Assembly (NCBI RefSeq): GCF_963576675.1
Contig: NC_088917.1
Coordinates: 71,720,610-71,784,609 of the forward strand
Direction of reading: 5' to 3'
Source of the DNA: Euphorbia lathyris
Lineage: Eukaryota > Streptophyta > Magnoliopsida > Malpighiales > Euphorbiaceae
DNA: 64,000 nucleotides
Positions 1 through 10,945 of the stretch are shown piece after piece. Both the position numbers and the translations under genes were made by a program. The number at the start of each line of letters is the position of its first letter. Positions within the stretch are counted from its first letter, which is position 1. Under the pieces are notes generated by a model that worked only from the letters and a program-made list of their open reading frames with translations, ran no database searches and was not told the origin of the DNA.

Positions 1-1629
1 ATTTGAACTTAAAAATGAAATAATTGTCTGTATCTCGTAATAAGAAAATGATTATTTTTTTCTTCTAAATAGACTGACAAAAATGAAAGTGAAAATTTTC
101 ATGAACACTTTTATACAGATCTCAATATTCTATGACAAATTTTGGATTTTAAAATGTGCGATATGATATCAAATTATTGACATAAATGACATGGTGTACT
201 AGACATATATCAAAATTTGTTAATAAAAAGTTAACATGACAATGTTTGCCATACTGTACATACCTCTCAAGTCATTTTCTGATAAATCAAGAGTCCTTAG
301 TCGGGTCAAATTTCCAATAGATGAAGGAATTTGACCACCTATGAAATTTCTTGCGATGCTTAACTTCTCCATATTTACAAGATTGCCAATAGTTTTTGGA
401 ATTTCTCCTGTATCAAATGAAGTATAATTAATGTTGCAACTAGTTACTTTAAATCATTTGATGTATGTGATTCAAGTTAATTAATATAGAAATTGAAATT
501 AACGAATTGATTACTTTGAGTTTGAGTTGTTAGATTTGTACGCACCTGAGATGTTGTTTAAGCCAACGAATAAAATTTGAAGCATGGTGAGATTCTCAAC
601 ATCCTTCAGCAAATCTCCTTGGAAAAAATTATAGGATAGAGACAAACCTTGCAAATTCTTGCATGTATACAAAGTGGATGGAATTAAGCCATTGAATAAG
701 TTCCAACTCAAAGTCAACCATTGTAAAGCCGGAAGATGAGTAAACATATTTGGTGGAAGATGACCTGTCAGATTATTCCTGGCGAAACTCAATATTTGTA
801 GCGAAGACATGTTTTTAAGAAATTTGGTTGGAAGAGAACCCGACAACCAATTACCACTCAAATTAATCTTCTGCAACAAAGAAATGTTAAAGATACCAGC
901 GGATACTTCTCCTGAAAGCATGTTATCACTCAAGTCTAACATTCTCATATTATAAATATTTCCAATTGATTTTGGAATTTTCCCTTCAACACTATTCCTT
1001 GCTAAACTTAGATGATGAAGTCTTGATAAGTTGCATAATGATGTTGGGATAACACCTGAAAAAAATGGAAACTATTGATTACATTCTCTTAAGTTCACCC
1101 TAGTTTTTTTTTTATCAAAGCTCTTATATTTAGGAGGAAAGAACAAACCTTCAAACTCGTTAGAGCTAAGATCAAGTAGTTGAAGTTTGGAAAAAGATCC
1201 AATCCATGAGGGGATAACCCCTTTGAAAAGGTTGCTCCCCAAGTCCAACATTTTTAAGCGACGTAGCTTGGCAAGTTCAATAGGCAAAGAACCATGAAAA
1301 TAATTACCAAATAAAGAGAGAGTGGCAAGAAATGAAAGGTTCCCCATTTGTGGAGGAATGGTCCCTGTTAGAGTCATGTTGTCGAGCAATATCTCTGTAA
1401 CTCTACGATGACGACTTCCACAAGTAATTCCAATCCAATTGCAGACAGAAGAATCCTTAGACCAGTTAGATGCTAACATATTTTGAGTATCATTAGTAAT
1501 ATGAGCTTTAAACACAAGTAATGCATCCCTATCGGTGCTGATATTTCTGACTCTACTTTCACCTGAACATTTCAACATACACAAGATAAACAATATAATT
1601 ATTACCTGAAAATAGTATATTTTCGCCAT
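1..1629 (-). CDS. LRR receptor-like kinase gene, 5' part (partial, runs off left edge)
   Basis: Extracellular half of a leucine-rich-repeat receptor kinase of the EFR/At3g47570-like kind (subfamily XII is an inference). Exons I can place on the minus strand: 1149-1629, 546-1055 and 264-407, each with GT-AG borders. All three introns are phase 1 and fall at the same point of an LRR unit, so 24-residue repeats are kept whole. The start ATG is 1629-1627. Residues 1-23 are a hydrophobic signal peptide, followed by an LRRNT_2 cap with the DRDALL start and a CNWIGITC cysteine pair, then repeats of the LxxLxLxxNxxxGxIP type. The transmembrane segment and kinase lie beyond position 1. Such proteins act at the plasma membrane in immune or developmental sensing; the ligand cannot be told. 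Frames are open across the three exons, so the visible part looks intact. What lies upstream of 264 in the coding direction was not resolved. Confidence 0.88.
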
Positions 1630-2122
1630 CGATCACGAAACAACTAGCTAGGTTTTGAGGAATGGCTATCAAATTGAATCAAATGAAAGAAGAAACTACA
1701 ATATAATTTGAAGACTCTTGCAACCAAATATATAATAACTCAATTATTCAAGCTTAACCCATGGATCGGTGCAAACTCTCAAGTCAAGAGTCAAGTCAAT
1801 GGTTCTTTCCCCTTGTCCCACTCATTTAGCAAGACATGCAACTTCACATTTGGGAAGTCAATTAATATAGACGACTTCACATAAACCCAATAATATAGAA
1901 AACTATTCATTGAAATAAGGGAGAATTTGCATTCTTCGTGTTTTCTTTAGAAAGCGTGAATTTATTTCATAATATAATTTTATTTATAATATTTTACCCA
2001 AAAAATGTGTCCTATATGTTTTTTTTTTTTTTTATAAAGTAAGCTTTACTTTGTTTTTTCTATCATTGGATGAGTTTACTTTGTCAAAGTTCATCACCAT
2101 CCATTGGTGGAATTACTTTGTA
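1630..2122. other. 5' flank of the LRR kinase gene
   Basis: AT-rich DNA upstream of the receptor-kinase start, with a long T run near 2021-2033. No gene is visible. The part 1643-1772 reappears in inverted orientation at about 4092-4172. Confidence 0.5.
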
Positions 2123-2131
2123 AAAAACAAA

Positions 2132-2873
2132 GGCAAAAAGCATCCTGAGGTCCCTGATCTTTCATTATTTGGTGCATTAAGCCCTCGATCTTTTATTTAG
2201 ACACATTGAGCCCCTGATCTTTCATCATTTGGTGCATTAAGCCCTCGATCTTTCATTTAGACACATTGAGCCCTTGATCTATCATATATGGGTGTATTAG
2301 GCTCTTCCATAAATCAATAAATATATAGGTTTATTAAGGGCATGTTTGGTGTGACAACAAATGATGTTCTAAAAATAATAAATTCTAAAATAAAAAATAT
2401 ATTATACAAATTAATAAAAATAATTTAAATAAAAAATAAAAAATTTATTGAACACAACAAAACCTTGTTTTTCGATAATTATGTTCTAAAAATAAAAATA
2501 ATGTAATTGAAGCACATTTTGTGGAAATAAGAAGATAATTTTCTCAATAACAAGTAACTACAAACAACTGTTCATGAAAAAAGCTTTTCGTGAAAAGCTC
2601 CAAAATGCTGCAATGTCCAGAGAAAATGCGAAACGCTGCAGTTATATAAACCTAACCAAACATGCCCTTAATAAACCTATATATTAATTAATTTATGGAA
2701 TGGTCTAATACACCTATATATGATAGATCAAGGGCTCAATGTGTCTAAATGAAAGATCGAGGGCTTAATGCACCAAATGATGAAAGATCAGGGGCTCAAT
2801 GTGTCTAAATAAAAGATCGATGGCTTAATGCACCAAACAATGAAAGATCAGGGACGTCAGGATGCTTTTTGCC
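2132..2873. mobile_element. MULE-type foldback element, 742 bp, with exact 9-bp target duplication
   Basis: The left end starts GGCAAAAAGCATCCTGAGG and the right end is its near-perfect inverse. The inverted repeat extends inwards for roughly 200 bp per arm and contains about two direct copies of a ~57-bp sub-repeat (GATCTTTCAT..., ...ACACATTGAGCCC). The 9 bp on each side (2123-2131 and 2874-2882) are the same, AAAAACAAA, which fits Mutator-like transposition, although the site is A-rich. No transposase ORF is present, so it is non-autonomous. The centre (about 2390-2668) is related to 19905-20200 in another element. Confidence 0.8.
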
Positions 2874-3271
2874 AAAAACAAAATAAGCATAGTCTAACCT
2901 TTTAAAAAATCAATTTTACCTTTATCTAATATAAAATTTAATCAATTTGACTGGTTTATTGTTATTTGAATCATTATGTAATTATCACATTGGAAATTCC
3001 AAACTTCAATTATGTCTAAAATAGTTATTTCGTTACTAATATAGTTACAGATAATTTATCAAAACATCAATATTTAAGTCATCCAGATACAAAATCAATC
3101 TAAAATGCATTTAAATTTTTATAAACAAGATGCTAAAATATACAAAACTGTTTTAATTTATCGATAAATTTGTATGAAAAATCCAATATGACATATGAAT
3201 AACTGTTAAATCAATTTATTCAAATTTTTTTTGGACCGGTAAAATTAATATTGTTTAAATTTTTTTTTACA

Positions 3272-3881
3272 CCAGGTTTGCTAGAGACTGGTGAAATTGC
3301 TGAGCTGATTGGTGCGAATGGTGCTAGGTGGACTGATTATGATCGAGCTATGTGGTTTCCTCCATGTGCAAATTCGTATAAATTAAATTGTGATGCCTCT
3401 TTTTCAATTATTTCCTGTTCTGCTTCATTTGGCATGGTTGTGAGGGACTATTATGGAAATGTGATGTTATCTGGTGGTGGGCCTCTTGGATCTTCAATTT
3501 CAGCACTACATGCTGAGCTTTTAGCAATATACAATTCTTTATGTATTGTTCGTGATTGTGGGTTCCAAAATATTGTAGTGGCATCTGACTCAATTTCATC
3601 TATTAATTTGCTTAAAGGAGATCAAGGTTTGACAAATTGGTTGGGTGTTATTCGTGATGATATTCTCGATCTTCTTCATTCTTTTATGTCGATCGAGTTT
3701 GTGTTTGAGAGAAGACAAGCGAATACTGTTGCACATGGTTTAGCTGCTTGGGCTCGCTCTCTGTTTGTTATGGAAATTCTTATATTGAAGATTTCCCTGA
3801 TTGTATTACTGTTTGTTTTCAAAACGATTTGACTTGTGTTGTTTAATATAAGTTCATGTTATAAAAAAAAAAAAAAAAAAA
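3272..3881 (+). pseudogene. 5'-truncated LINE remnant encoding an RNase H domain
   Basis: The reading frame at 3251-3832 contains an RVT_3-type RNase H: KLNCDASF near residue 46, an HAELLAI glutamate motif, VASDSISS with the third acidic residue, and the NTVAHGLA motif. This is the domain that ends the second ORF of plant L1-like LINEs. Near 3768 the frame shifts; the expected C-terminal tail continues in another frame to a stop at about 3840. A run of 18 A follows at 3864-3881, so this is the 3' end of a 5'-truncated retrotransposed copy. Possible degenerate target duplications (…TTGTTTAA near 3250 and …ATGTTTAA after the A run) are weak. A domesticated host RNase H gene is less likely because of the frameshift and the A tail. 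Confidence 0.75.
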
Positions 3882-4595
3882 CAATGTTTAAGATCCCTTC
3901 AAAAAAAACAATATTAAAGATAAAATTATATTATTTCGCAGGTTAAATAACTCCTGGCTTTCTCAAAAGATAATTGGGGCAAGTTTTGAGAGTATTGCTT
4001 GAAATAATATTGTTTTGGATTTATTCACTTTTTAAAGTTTTATTTAACAAAAATCAAATTAACTTGATTTTTTCCACACGAACTTAATTAGGCACCGATC
4101 CAGGGGTTAAGTTTGAAGAATTGATTAATTATATATTCTTTTGTGTGGCAATTTCTCAAAAACCTAGCTAGGTGGAAAAAAAATATACTCTTTGTCGGTA
4201 ATAATTATATTGCTTCTTTTGTGTTTGTTGAAATGTTTAAGTGATAAATTACTATTACGATTAGCCTTTGAATTTTATTATTAGTAATTATTATTCATAA
4301 TTCCCATCAAGTGATAAAAAAAATATGAAAACCCGAAAGGAATAGGGGAAACGGGAAAAAAAGAAAACCGAGAAAAAATGTAAGAAAACAAAAAGAAATG
4401 ATACGAATTGACATAAATATTTAAAATTATTGTTATATTCTCTCATACTTTTACATGTACTTTTTATTAATAAAAGTAATAAAATTATAATTATTACTTG
4501 CAAAAACACGATTCGAACCTTGTATATTATGATAAACAGATTACATGATCCTCCAACATTATATTAGTGGATAATGTGGACTTTTGGATGGGTAG
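3882..4595. other. Intergenic AT-rich DNA with inverted relic of the LRR-kinase promoter
   Basis: No gene is visible. The stretch 4092-4172 matches, in the opposite orientation, the region just upstream of the LRR-kinase start (1643-1772): both hold GCACCGATCCA, GGGTTAAG, TTATATAT and CTCAAAACCTAGCTAG in the same order. This looks like the remains of a second, divergently oriented receptor-kinase copy. No coding part of that copy was found. Confidence 0.6.
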
Positions 4596-5241
4596 TGATA
4601 TCTTAGAAAATATTCCATGAGCATACCGTGGACACGTGGGCTATTGTCACCCCTCGATCTGAAGAGCCTATAACAACTGTTCGATCTAACAAGAGAATGT
4701 TCCCCTAAGATGCGAATGGAACCATTCAACTACGGTGGAAAGATCTCTATCACCCATCCATGCAATCGTACGATCATAGAGAAGCAACCGTTGGATCAAG
4801 GACAACAATTATACAAAGGACATGAGACAAGTAACAATGCGTGTCGTTTGACACACCAGGAGTTCAAAGGCGCAGACCCAATGAGACCTCTGCCATTTGG
4901 CAACGCTGTACAACATTACAGGGTGCACTATCTGACAACGTCACAGACCAAGTGCCGCAGAACCAACCGAACATTGACACATGTCTTTTGACTCAACATG
5001 CTACATTCTCAAAATGACAAGGAATATCCTTGACAACCAATATAAATAGGGAAGGTCTACCACCTAAACAAGATACATGAATTACACAACTAGTATTAAT
5101 AATCTGAATATCTTCAATCATTCTACGACTCCTGCTAACTTAGGCATCAGAGCAGGTTCGTCGGATGTCGACCCCTCTTGTGTTCTTATCTCAAGCTAAC
5201 GGAAGAAGGATCTAGAAGATTACTCGAAAGCAAAGATATCA
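4596..5241 (+). mobile_element. Probable solo LTR, 646 bp
   Basis: The segment begins TGATATCT and ends AGATATCA, a perfect 8-bp terminal inverted repeat with the TG...CA ends of an LTR. Inside are a TATAAATAGG box at 5041-5050 and, near the end, a CTAACTTAGGCATCAGAGC stretch that resembles the U5 end of plant Ty3/gypsy LTRs. No internal domain or second LTR is nearby. The 5-bp flanks (GGTAG and GTTAA) do not match, so it may come from recombination between elements, or the borders may be off by a few bases. Confidence 0.6.
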
Positions 5242-5766
5242 GTTAATGTTAACATTTTATCATATCCTCCTATATTTTCAAAAGTCACCCTTATAAACTA
5301 CAAAAAATAATAATTTTTTATAGGGATATTTTTCCCCACTAAAATGAAAAATTTGCTACTAAAAAAATTACATGTAACCCAAAAACACGAAACCAAATCG
5401 ACTATAACCTTATTAGATTAACATGATTATGCCACATATATAAAAGTTTTTGGATTGGATATTAGGTGGATTCATTTTAAACACTAACCCAAAATTAACA
5501 TGATACAAACCCGATAATTTCCGCCTCTAGGATCCGAATTCACCCTAATTAAACCAAACACTATTCAAAAAATAACGCAAGGAATAATGCATCTTTAGAG
5601 CATTATTATTCCAAGAAAAAATCTGTTTGTTGGTATCAATAATGTTGTAGGAAATCTAAGAGATGGAGACCAGACATTCAATTTAGTCCATGTTAAAAAT
5701 AAAGACAGTAACAATGTCTTTCCCATCCTAACAACTCCATTATTTTTGTCCTCATCTCATTCAATT
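5242..5766. other. Intergenic DNA upstream of the 5767 gene
   Basis: AT-rich, with no ORF of note and no repeat that I recognise. It probably includes the promoter and 5' UTR of the gene that starts at 5767, but no clear TATA box could be assigned. Confidence 0.4.
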
Positions 5767-6357
5767 ATGGAGACCCTAACTTACCTCCATCTAGGATCAA
5801 TCAATTCCCCCAATAAATGGAGATCTAACACAACTTTTTTTTCATCAGACAGTAAGAAAAACATGAGCCAATTACCAGAATCAAAGGTGCAAGTTCAGAC
5901 AATTGAAGCAACAAATCTCCCTTCAAACAGCTACAGAACCAGAGGTTTTCACCAAGCAAGGTTTCAAGCATTTGATGTGTTCGGAGATTCAGATGTTCAT
6001 GGTAATAACCAGTTAAACTGGACTAACTTATTCTTGCTCAACAAGCTTGGTCATACCCCTTTATCTTCTGCCGACATTAAGGTTGTCTCTCGGCTCTCTA
6101 GTTTAACTGTTGCGGATGAGTGTTCGTTGAATGAGGTAAAAGATGTGGCGAAGGAGATGTCGGAGGAGTTTGTGGAGATTAAGGAGGAGATTGTAAGAAT
6201 TGAAACGGATTCTGATTTGGAGAAAGTGAGAGAATCTGTTAAGGAAGTGGTGAAACATGTTGAGTTAGGGGGGAGATTGTGTATAATTGAAGAGAAGTTG
6301 GATCGAGTGGAGAAATTACTTGAGGAAATAGTGAAACGGATGAGTGAGCGCGACTAA
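5767..6357 (+). CDS. Unrecognised small plant protein, 196 aa, coiled-coil C-terminus
   Basis: Single-exon frame from ATG 5767 to TAA 6355-6357. The frame is open for 21 bases upstream but has no earlier ATG. I do not recognise the family. Residues 1-40 are rich in Ser, Thr and Asn and poor in acidic residues, as in a plastid or mitochondrial transit peptide (inference only). The middle has a QARFQAFDVFGDSD segment and an LFLLNKLGHTPLSSADIKVVSRLSSLT segment. From about residue 120 the protein is Glu/Lys/Val-rich with heptad-like spacing and probably forms a coiled coil. Codon use and the uninterrupted frame favour a real host gene over a chance ORF. No transposon domain is visible. An upstream exon cannot be excluded. 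Confidence 0.6.
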   Translation: METLTYLHLGSINSPNKWRSNTTFFSSDSKKNMSQLPESKVQVQTIEATNLPSNSYRTRGFHQARFQAFDVFGDSDVHGNNQLNWTNLFLLNKLGHTPLSSADIKVVSRLSSLTVADECSLNEVKDVAKEMSEEFVEIKEEIVRIETDSDLEKVRESVKEVVKHVELGGRLCIIEEKLDRVEKLLEEIVKRMSERD

Positions 6358-6665
6358 AGATTTTAGAATACTTTTCGGGAGTAATGGAGATTTAGATTTA
6401 TGATATGTATGAATGGTTATTTTAGTTTCGGGTCTTGGTTGATGTTGAGTTGATTATGGTTTGTGTTTGGGTTAGTAGTAATTTTATCCTAATAAAAATG
6501 TTGGGTTGTATGAGTAGTATTGTATCAATGAATATTAAAATCTATTTATATAAACATGGTAATCGAATAAATATGGTTCTTGACGATTAATCGAATTTTA
6601 TATTTTTGTATTTTTATTTATTAATTAATAAATTGTTATATAAATTCAATTAATATATATTATGA
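6358..6665. other. 3' flank of the 5767 gene
   Basis: AT-rich 3' flank with AATAAA-like signals (for example near 6489). No gene or repeat is recognised. Confidence 0.4.
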
Positions 6666-7080
6666 TTAATTATAAATAACTATCCTGTGGTTTGGCCGAT
6701 TTGCGATGTGGTACCTATGGTATTTTTTTTGCAAACGCAATCTTGTGATTTGCAAAATTTTGCATTTGAGTTTACTTTATCAGAATTTGATCGATAACGA
6801 CTTCGAAATGAAAATTTTTAAGAGTTAAATGATATTTTAAACAACTTTAATTCTTCAACTTTTTAGGTTTGATGTCATTTAGGTGTTATTTTTTATAAGA
6901 GAGAAAGATAAAGTTTAAAGAGAGAAAACTCTAAAAATGATGATTTTGAAAAATTAAGAACACGGTTCCATAGTAAATATGATAGTAAACAAGTTTAATT
7001 TTTGAAAATTTTCATTTTGGGGTCGTTATTGACTAAATTTGACCAAGTAAAAAAACATATAAAATTTTGCACTATAGGAC

Positions 7081-7283
7081 TATGAACAGATGATAGAAGG
7101 AAGTATGAATTCATTGTGTTTAATCCTTTTCTCAGTACAGGTTTATATACTACCTTTAACATGACTAAAGCATGTTGACAGCAAAGCAAATAATCCCGCC
7201 AAAACTAACCAATTCCTAACTACTAATTAACAATAGCAAAACTAATGTTTACTGCTTTAACAATTCATCTTGTAACTCCAACA
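7081..7283 (-). repeat. 3' LTR of the young copia element
   Basis: 203 bp; in element sense it starts TGTTGGAGTT and ends CTGTTCATA. It is identical to the other LTR except for A at 7226 where the partner has G. The non-canonical ATA end is supported by the primer-binding site abutting it in the 5' copy. Confidence 0.93.
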
Positions 7284-7291
7284 GCCCCTCC

Positions 7292-8862
7292 TCAAGATGA
7301 ATCTATCCTTCCAAAACCCATCTTATTCAAAGCAGGAAGCATATGAGCAGAGCTTAGCGGTTTGGTGAATAAATCTGCAATTTGCTCTGTTGTAGATATG
7401 AATGAGGATGAAACAAAACCATTTGCAATATGTTCACGAACAACATGACAATCAATGTCAACGTGCTTGATCTTCTCATGGAAGACATGATCTTTAGCAA
7501 TTGCAATTGCTGATTGACTGTCACTGTACATCGGAATTGGCATCTTTGGTTGAAGACAAAAATCTTTTAACAGATAAGAAATCCATTTTAATTCGCATGA
7601 TGTCACTGCCATACTCCTATACTCAGCTTCAGCAGATGAATTGCTTGAACCCATTCCGGTTGGAGTTTTGCCTCCTCGTACTTAGTAGGTTCTTTTAGTT
7701 GCAATAGTTGAGTAAAAAAGGCCTTGTGATCATCTGTAATTGTGACAGAAGTTGGTCTTTGTTCCTTCTGCACTTGTTGACAAGCAGCAAAATCCTTTAA
7801 CCAAGTTGGCGCTTTAATGATTCTGGTGGATTTTCGAAGATTGGGAATATTTGTTGTTTTTGGTGGATCAGGTGGAAGAGAGGTGTTTGATAGTGCATCA
7901 GGTGGAAGAGAGGTGTTTGATAGTGCATCAGGTGGAGTTGAGGGAATATTTGTTCGAGGAATGGATTGAGAAATTAAGGGCTGTTGGGAATTTGAGCATA
8001 CAGGAGGTATAATTGACTGTGATATCAAGAAAGGGAAATTGTTTTCTACAAACCGAACATCTCGAGATGTAATCATTTGGTTAGTAGACTCATTGAAAAC
8101 CTTATAGCCCTTCTTTCCAGGAGTAAATCCCATAAACACACCAGAATGGCTTCTAGGACTGAACTTATCTTTATTTGGTCTAGTATCTGAGTAATAGCAC
8201 CTGCACCCAAAAACATAAAATTTATCATAAGCAGGTATTTGGTTAAACATCCTTTCATACGGAGATATCCAATTAAGGATTCTTGATGGAAGGACATTAA
8301 TTATTGATGCTGCCATCAGAACTGCTTCACCCCAAAATGTAGTTGGAATTCCGGATTGAAACAGAATAGCCCTGGCTACCTCAAGTAAATGTTTGTGTTT
8401 CCTCTCAACCACTCTGTTTTGTTGAGGAGTGTAAATGCAAGTTGTCTGATGCAGGATGCCCCTGGATTGAAATAATGTTTGACAACTGGAGTTTAAAAAC
8501 TCAGTTCCATTGTCACTGCGTATGACTTTAACATGTGTATCAAATTGGCATTGTACCATGTTCAGAAATGTTTCAATAGCAGAAGCAACCTGTGTTTTTT
8601 ACTGTAATAAGACAATCCAAACCATCCTTGTATAGTCATCTACTAGTGTAATAAAGTACCTTGCACCAGTAAAAGAAGCTATCTTATATGGACCCCATAA
8701 ATCAATGTGTAACAATTCAAATTTAGCACTTGTTGTTATTGAACTTCTTGAAAAAGGGAGTCTGTGCTGCTTTGCATAGGGACAAACATTGCAATTTTCT
8801 GAAATACAAGTAGCCTTTATGTTACTAATATGATTCAAAACGTCAAAAGATGCATGGCCCAA
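7292..8862 (-). pseudogene. copia pol remnant: integrase joined to RNase H, RT core deleted
   Basis: Three blocks read on the minus strand. 8862-8602 holds the pre-integrase zinc-binding part and the start of the integrase core (HIDLWGP, VDDYTR). An in-frame TAA at 8601-8599 interrupts it, and the frame then continues at 8598. 8559-7603 carries the rest of the core (IRSDNGTEF, TPQQNRVVERKH) and a Pro/Ser-rich linker with a 30-bp duplication (about 7866-7927). The frame reaches only the first residues of the RVT_2 reverse transcriptase domain (QPEWVQA) and then jumps near 7640-7655 to the RNase H (SSAEAEYRSMA, YSDSQSAIAIA, HEKIKHVDIDCH, ADLFTKPL). Compared with a complete copia pol, roughly 400 codons, including the YVDD catalytic motif, are absent. 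The RNase H is in a different frame. Confidence 0.9.
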
Positions 8863-8902
8863 TCGTTTATGCCAAATATCAGAAACTACAGACGTGTTAA
8901 CA

Positions 8903-10426
8903 CTAGAAAAAAAAATCTCTTATTCTAGTTATCTCTTCTTCACTAAAAGATCTTTCATCCAAGATGTATAGACCATCTTTCTGCCATCCCACAGCCTTGA
9001 TAATGCCAGTTTCCTTATCCTGCAGATAACCGTAATGTGATTGAAAAATTACTGTTAAGTTTGTCTGCTTTAGTAAATGTCCTATGGACAACAAGTTATA
9101 TTTGAAGCTTGGGACATATAGAACATTCTCCAACTCAATGTTGGGTGATAATCTGATATTTCCAACAGATTTGATCTGCTGTATAGCTCCATCTGGCATG
9201 ATTACTTGTTGGTTATGAGTTGCAGGTTTCAATACATTGAATAATGATTCAATTGAGCACATATGTGTAGTGGCACCACTATCCAAAATCCAGCACAATG
9301 TAAGATATTTCATACCTGAAAACCCAGCGAAAGCTGTGAAATCCATGTTGTTGTTTGGATGTTGAATTGGTGAATCTGCTACCTCTTTATCTTTTCCTTT
9401 AAGCATCCTGTAAACTTCATTTAACATGTGTTTCACATTAACATTTTCTTCAATACTATCATAATCGGTGCCAGCTTCATTCGCAACATCTATATTACCA
9501 CATTGTACTGCATTTGCTCGATTATAACTAGTGTTGCCTGGCCTGTTCCCAGTATTGTTCTTCTTCTGAAAACGTTGTTGTTGCTTGAATTTTGGGTGCC
9601 ATTCTGGATATCCAACAAGCTTAAAACATTCTGCCTTAGTATGTCTAGACATATCACAATGGTCACATTGTTTATCGCTTTTAGAATTGCCTTTATTCCT
9701 ATTTCCTGCAGCATTATTTTTCCTTCCAGTTTGTGCCATGTTTGCTACCCCTATATGTTGATCAAGTGCTATCTCATGTTGTTTTTCTACTTTTAATAAC
9801 ATGGAATAAGCTTTATTGATGTTAGGCAATGGCTCCATCAATAAAACCTGATTCTTAACATGTTCATAGCTTTCATTTAAACCCATGAGAAACTGCATCA
9901 GTTTGGTATCCTCAAGTGTTTCTGCCATACGCTGAAAAGCATTGCAGTCACAATTTCTTGAGGCTCCACAATGGCAACTGGGAATAGGAGTTAGAAAACT
10001 CAATTCGTCCCACAGACGTTTCAGTTTGTTGAAATATTGAAGTATAGAAGCATTACCTTGAACAGACAATGCTATTTCTCTTTGAATTTTGTAGAGCATA
10101 GGTCCATTGCTTGTGCCAAAGCGATGTTCCAGATCTGTCCACAATTCTCTTGATGTTGAAGCATACTGAAAACCCTCAGCAATCTCTTTAGACATGCTGT
10201 TGATTATCCAGGCTGTAACTAAACAATCTTGTTTAAGCCATTTCTGATAATCTGTTGAGCCTTCTTCTGGTACTTCTTCATCCTTGAGTATGAAATTGCT
10301 TTTCTCTTTGACAGTGAGAGTGCGAATAACAGCTCTTCGCCATGAGATGTAGTTGTTTCCGGTTAATTGGAAATTGATGATCGTTAAACCAGGATTATCT
10401 TGATTCTGAGAAATTAGGTTATTCAT
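8903..10426 (-). pseudogene. copia gag-protease ORF (507 aa), cut short by a homopolymer frameshift
   Basis: Gag with a UBN2/Retrotran_gag_3-type domain (GNNYISWRRAVIRTL near the start, ELWTDLEHRFG, MQFLMGLNESYEHV), a CCHC knuckle (CDHCDMSRHTKAEC) and the protease motif ILDSGATTHMC near residue 380. It ends at TAG 8905-8903 just after a run of nine T (minus strand). With eight T the frame would run on into the integrase HHCC region at 8862, so a 1-bp insertion explains the stop; a sequencing error in the run is also possible. Upstream, an ATG at 10636-10634 is in frame but is followed by an in-frame TGA at 10549-10547. The original Gag may therefore have started 70 codons earlier. Confidence 0.85.
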
Positions 10427-10670
10427 GTTTGCAATTTCTTGATCTGCAATGTTGTGATTACGGCCTTCTTCTCTGTTTGTTGCCTCAGGATCGCGGAATT
10501 GATCTCCTCCTCTTCGTGGATTTGAAACGCGTTCTCTACTTCTTCCTCATCTGGAAGACGCTACGATCTCTTCTTCATCATCTGACGGAAACCGTTCCTC
10601 AAACGGAATCTCTCTGATCCTTCGACCTTTCGCCATTAATTGATGAAGAAAGAACCATGCTCTGATACCA

Positions 10671-10873
10671 TATGAACAGATGATAGAAGGAAGTATGAAT
10701 TCATTGTGTTTAATCCTTTTCTCAGTACAGGTTTATATACTACCTTTAACATGACTAAAGCATGTTGACAGCAAAGCAAATAATCCCGCCAAAACTAACC
10801 AATTCCTAACTACTAGTTAACAATAGCAAAACTAATGTTTACTGCTTTAACAATTCATCTTGTAACTCCAACA
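10671..10873 (-). repeat. 5' LTR of the young copia element
   Basis: 203 bp partner of 7081-7283. In element sense it is followed directly by the tRNA-Met type primer-binding site at 10670-10659. Confidence 0.93.
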
Positions 10874-10945
10874 AGGACTGTGTTTGCAAAAACAAATATC
10901 ACGGGTACCACATCGCAAATCGACTAAATAGTTATTTGTAATTAA

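Larger units (their letters stand above)
7081..10873 (-). mobile_element. Ty1/copia LTR retrotransposon, young but lacking its RT region
   Basis: LTRs of 203 bp flank an internal region of 3387 bp. Read in its own sense the element has 5' LTR (10873-10671), a primer-binding site TGGTATCAGAGC (10670-10659, initiator tRNA-Met type), gag, protease, integrase, RNase H, a purine tract GAGGAGGGGC just before the 3' LTR, and 3' LTR (7283-7081). The 5-bp target duplication AGGAC is at 7076-7080 and 10874-10878. The two LTRs differ at one base that I can see (7226 versus 10816). The reverse transcriptase core is deleted and several frames are broken, so it cannot move by itself. Confidence 0.93.
6666..10945. 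mobile_element. Older inverted-repeat (MITE-like) element split by a copia insertion
   Basis: The left arm from about 6666 (…AAATAACTAT…, GATTTGCGATGTGGTACC, TTTGCAAACGCA) is matched in inverse by the right arm at 10875-10945 (TGTTTGCAAAAACA, GGTACCACATCGCAAATC, ATAGTTATTT). The copia element 7081-10873 lies between them, so about 490 bp belong to the older element itself. No coding capacity is visible in its own sequence. The exact ends and target duplication were not fixed. Confidence 0.65.

Noticed and set aside
4291..4509. Minus-strand 72-codon hydrophobic ORF
   Set aside because: It is low-complexity AT-rich sequence that translates to Phe/Leu/Ile runs; no evidence for a gene.
4710..4991. 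93-codon ORF inside the solo LTR
   Set aside because: It lies wholly within the LTR and has no domain; LTRs rarely code.
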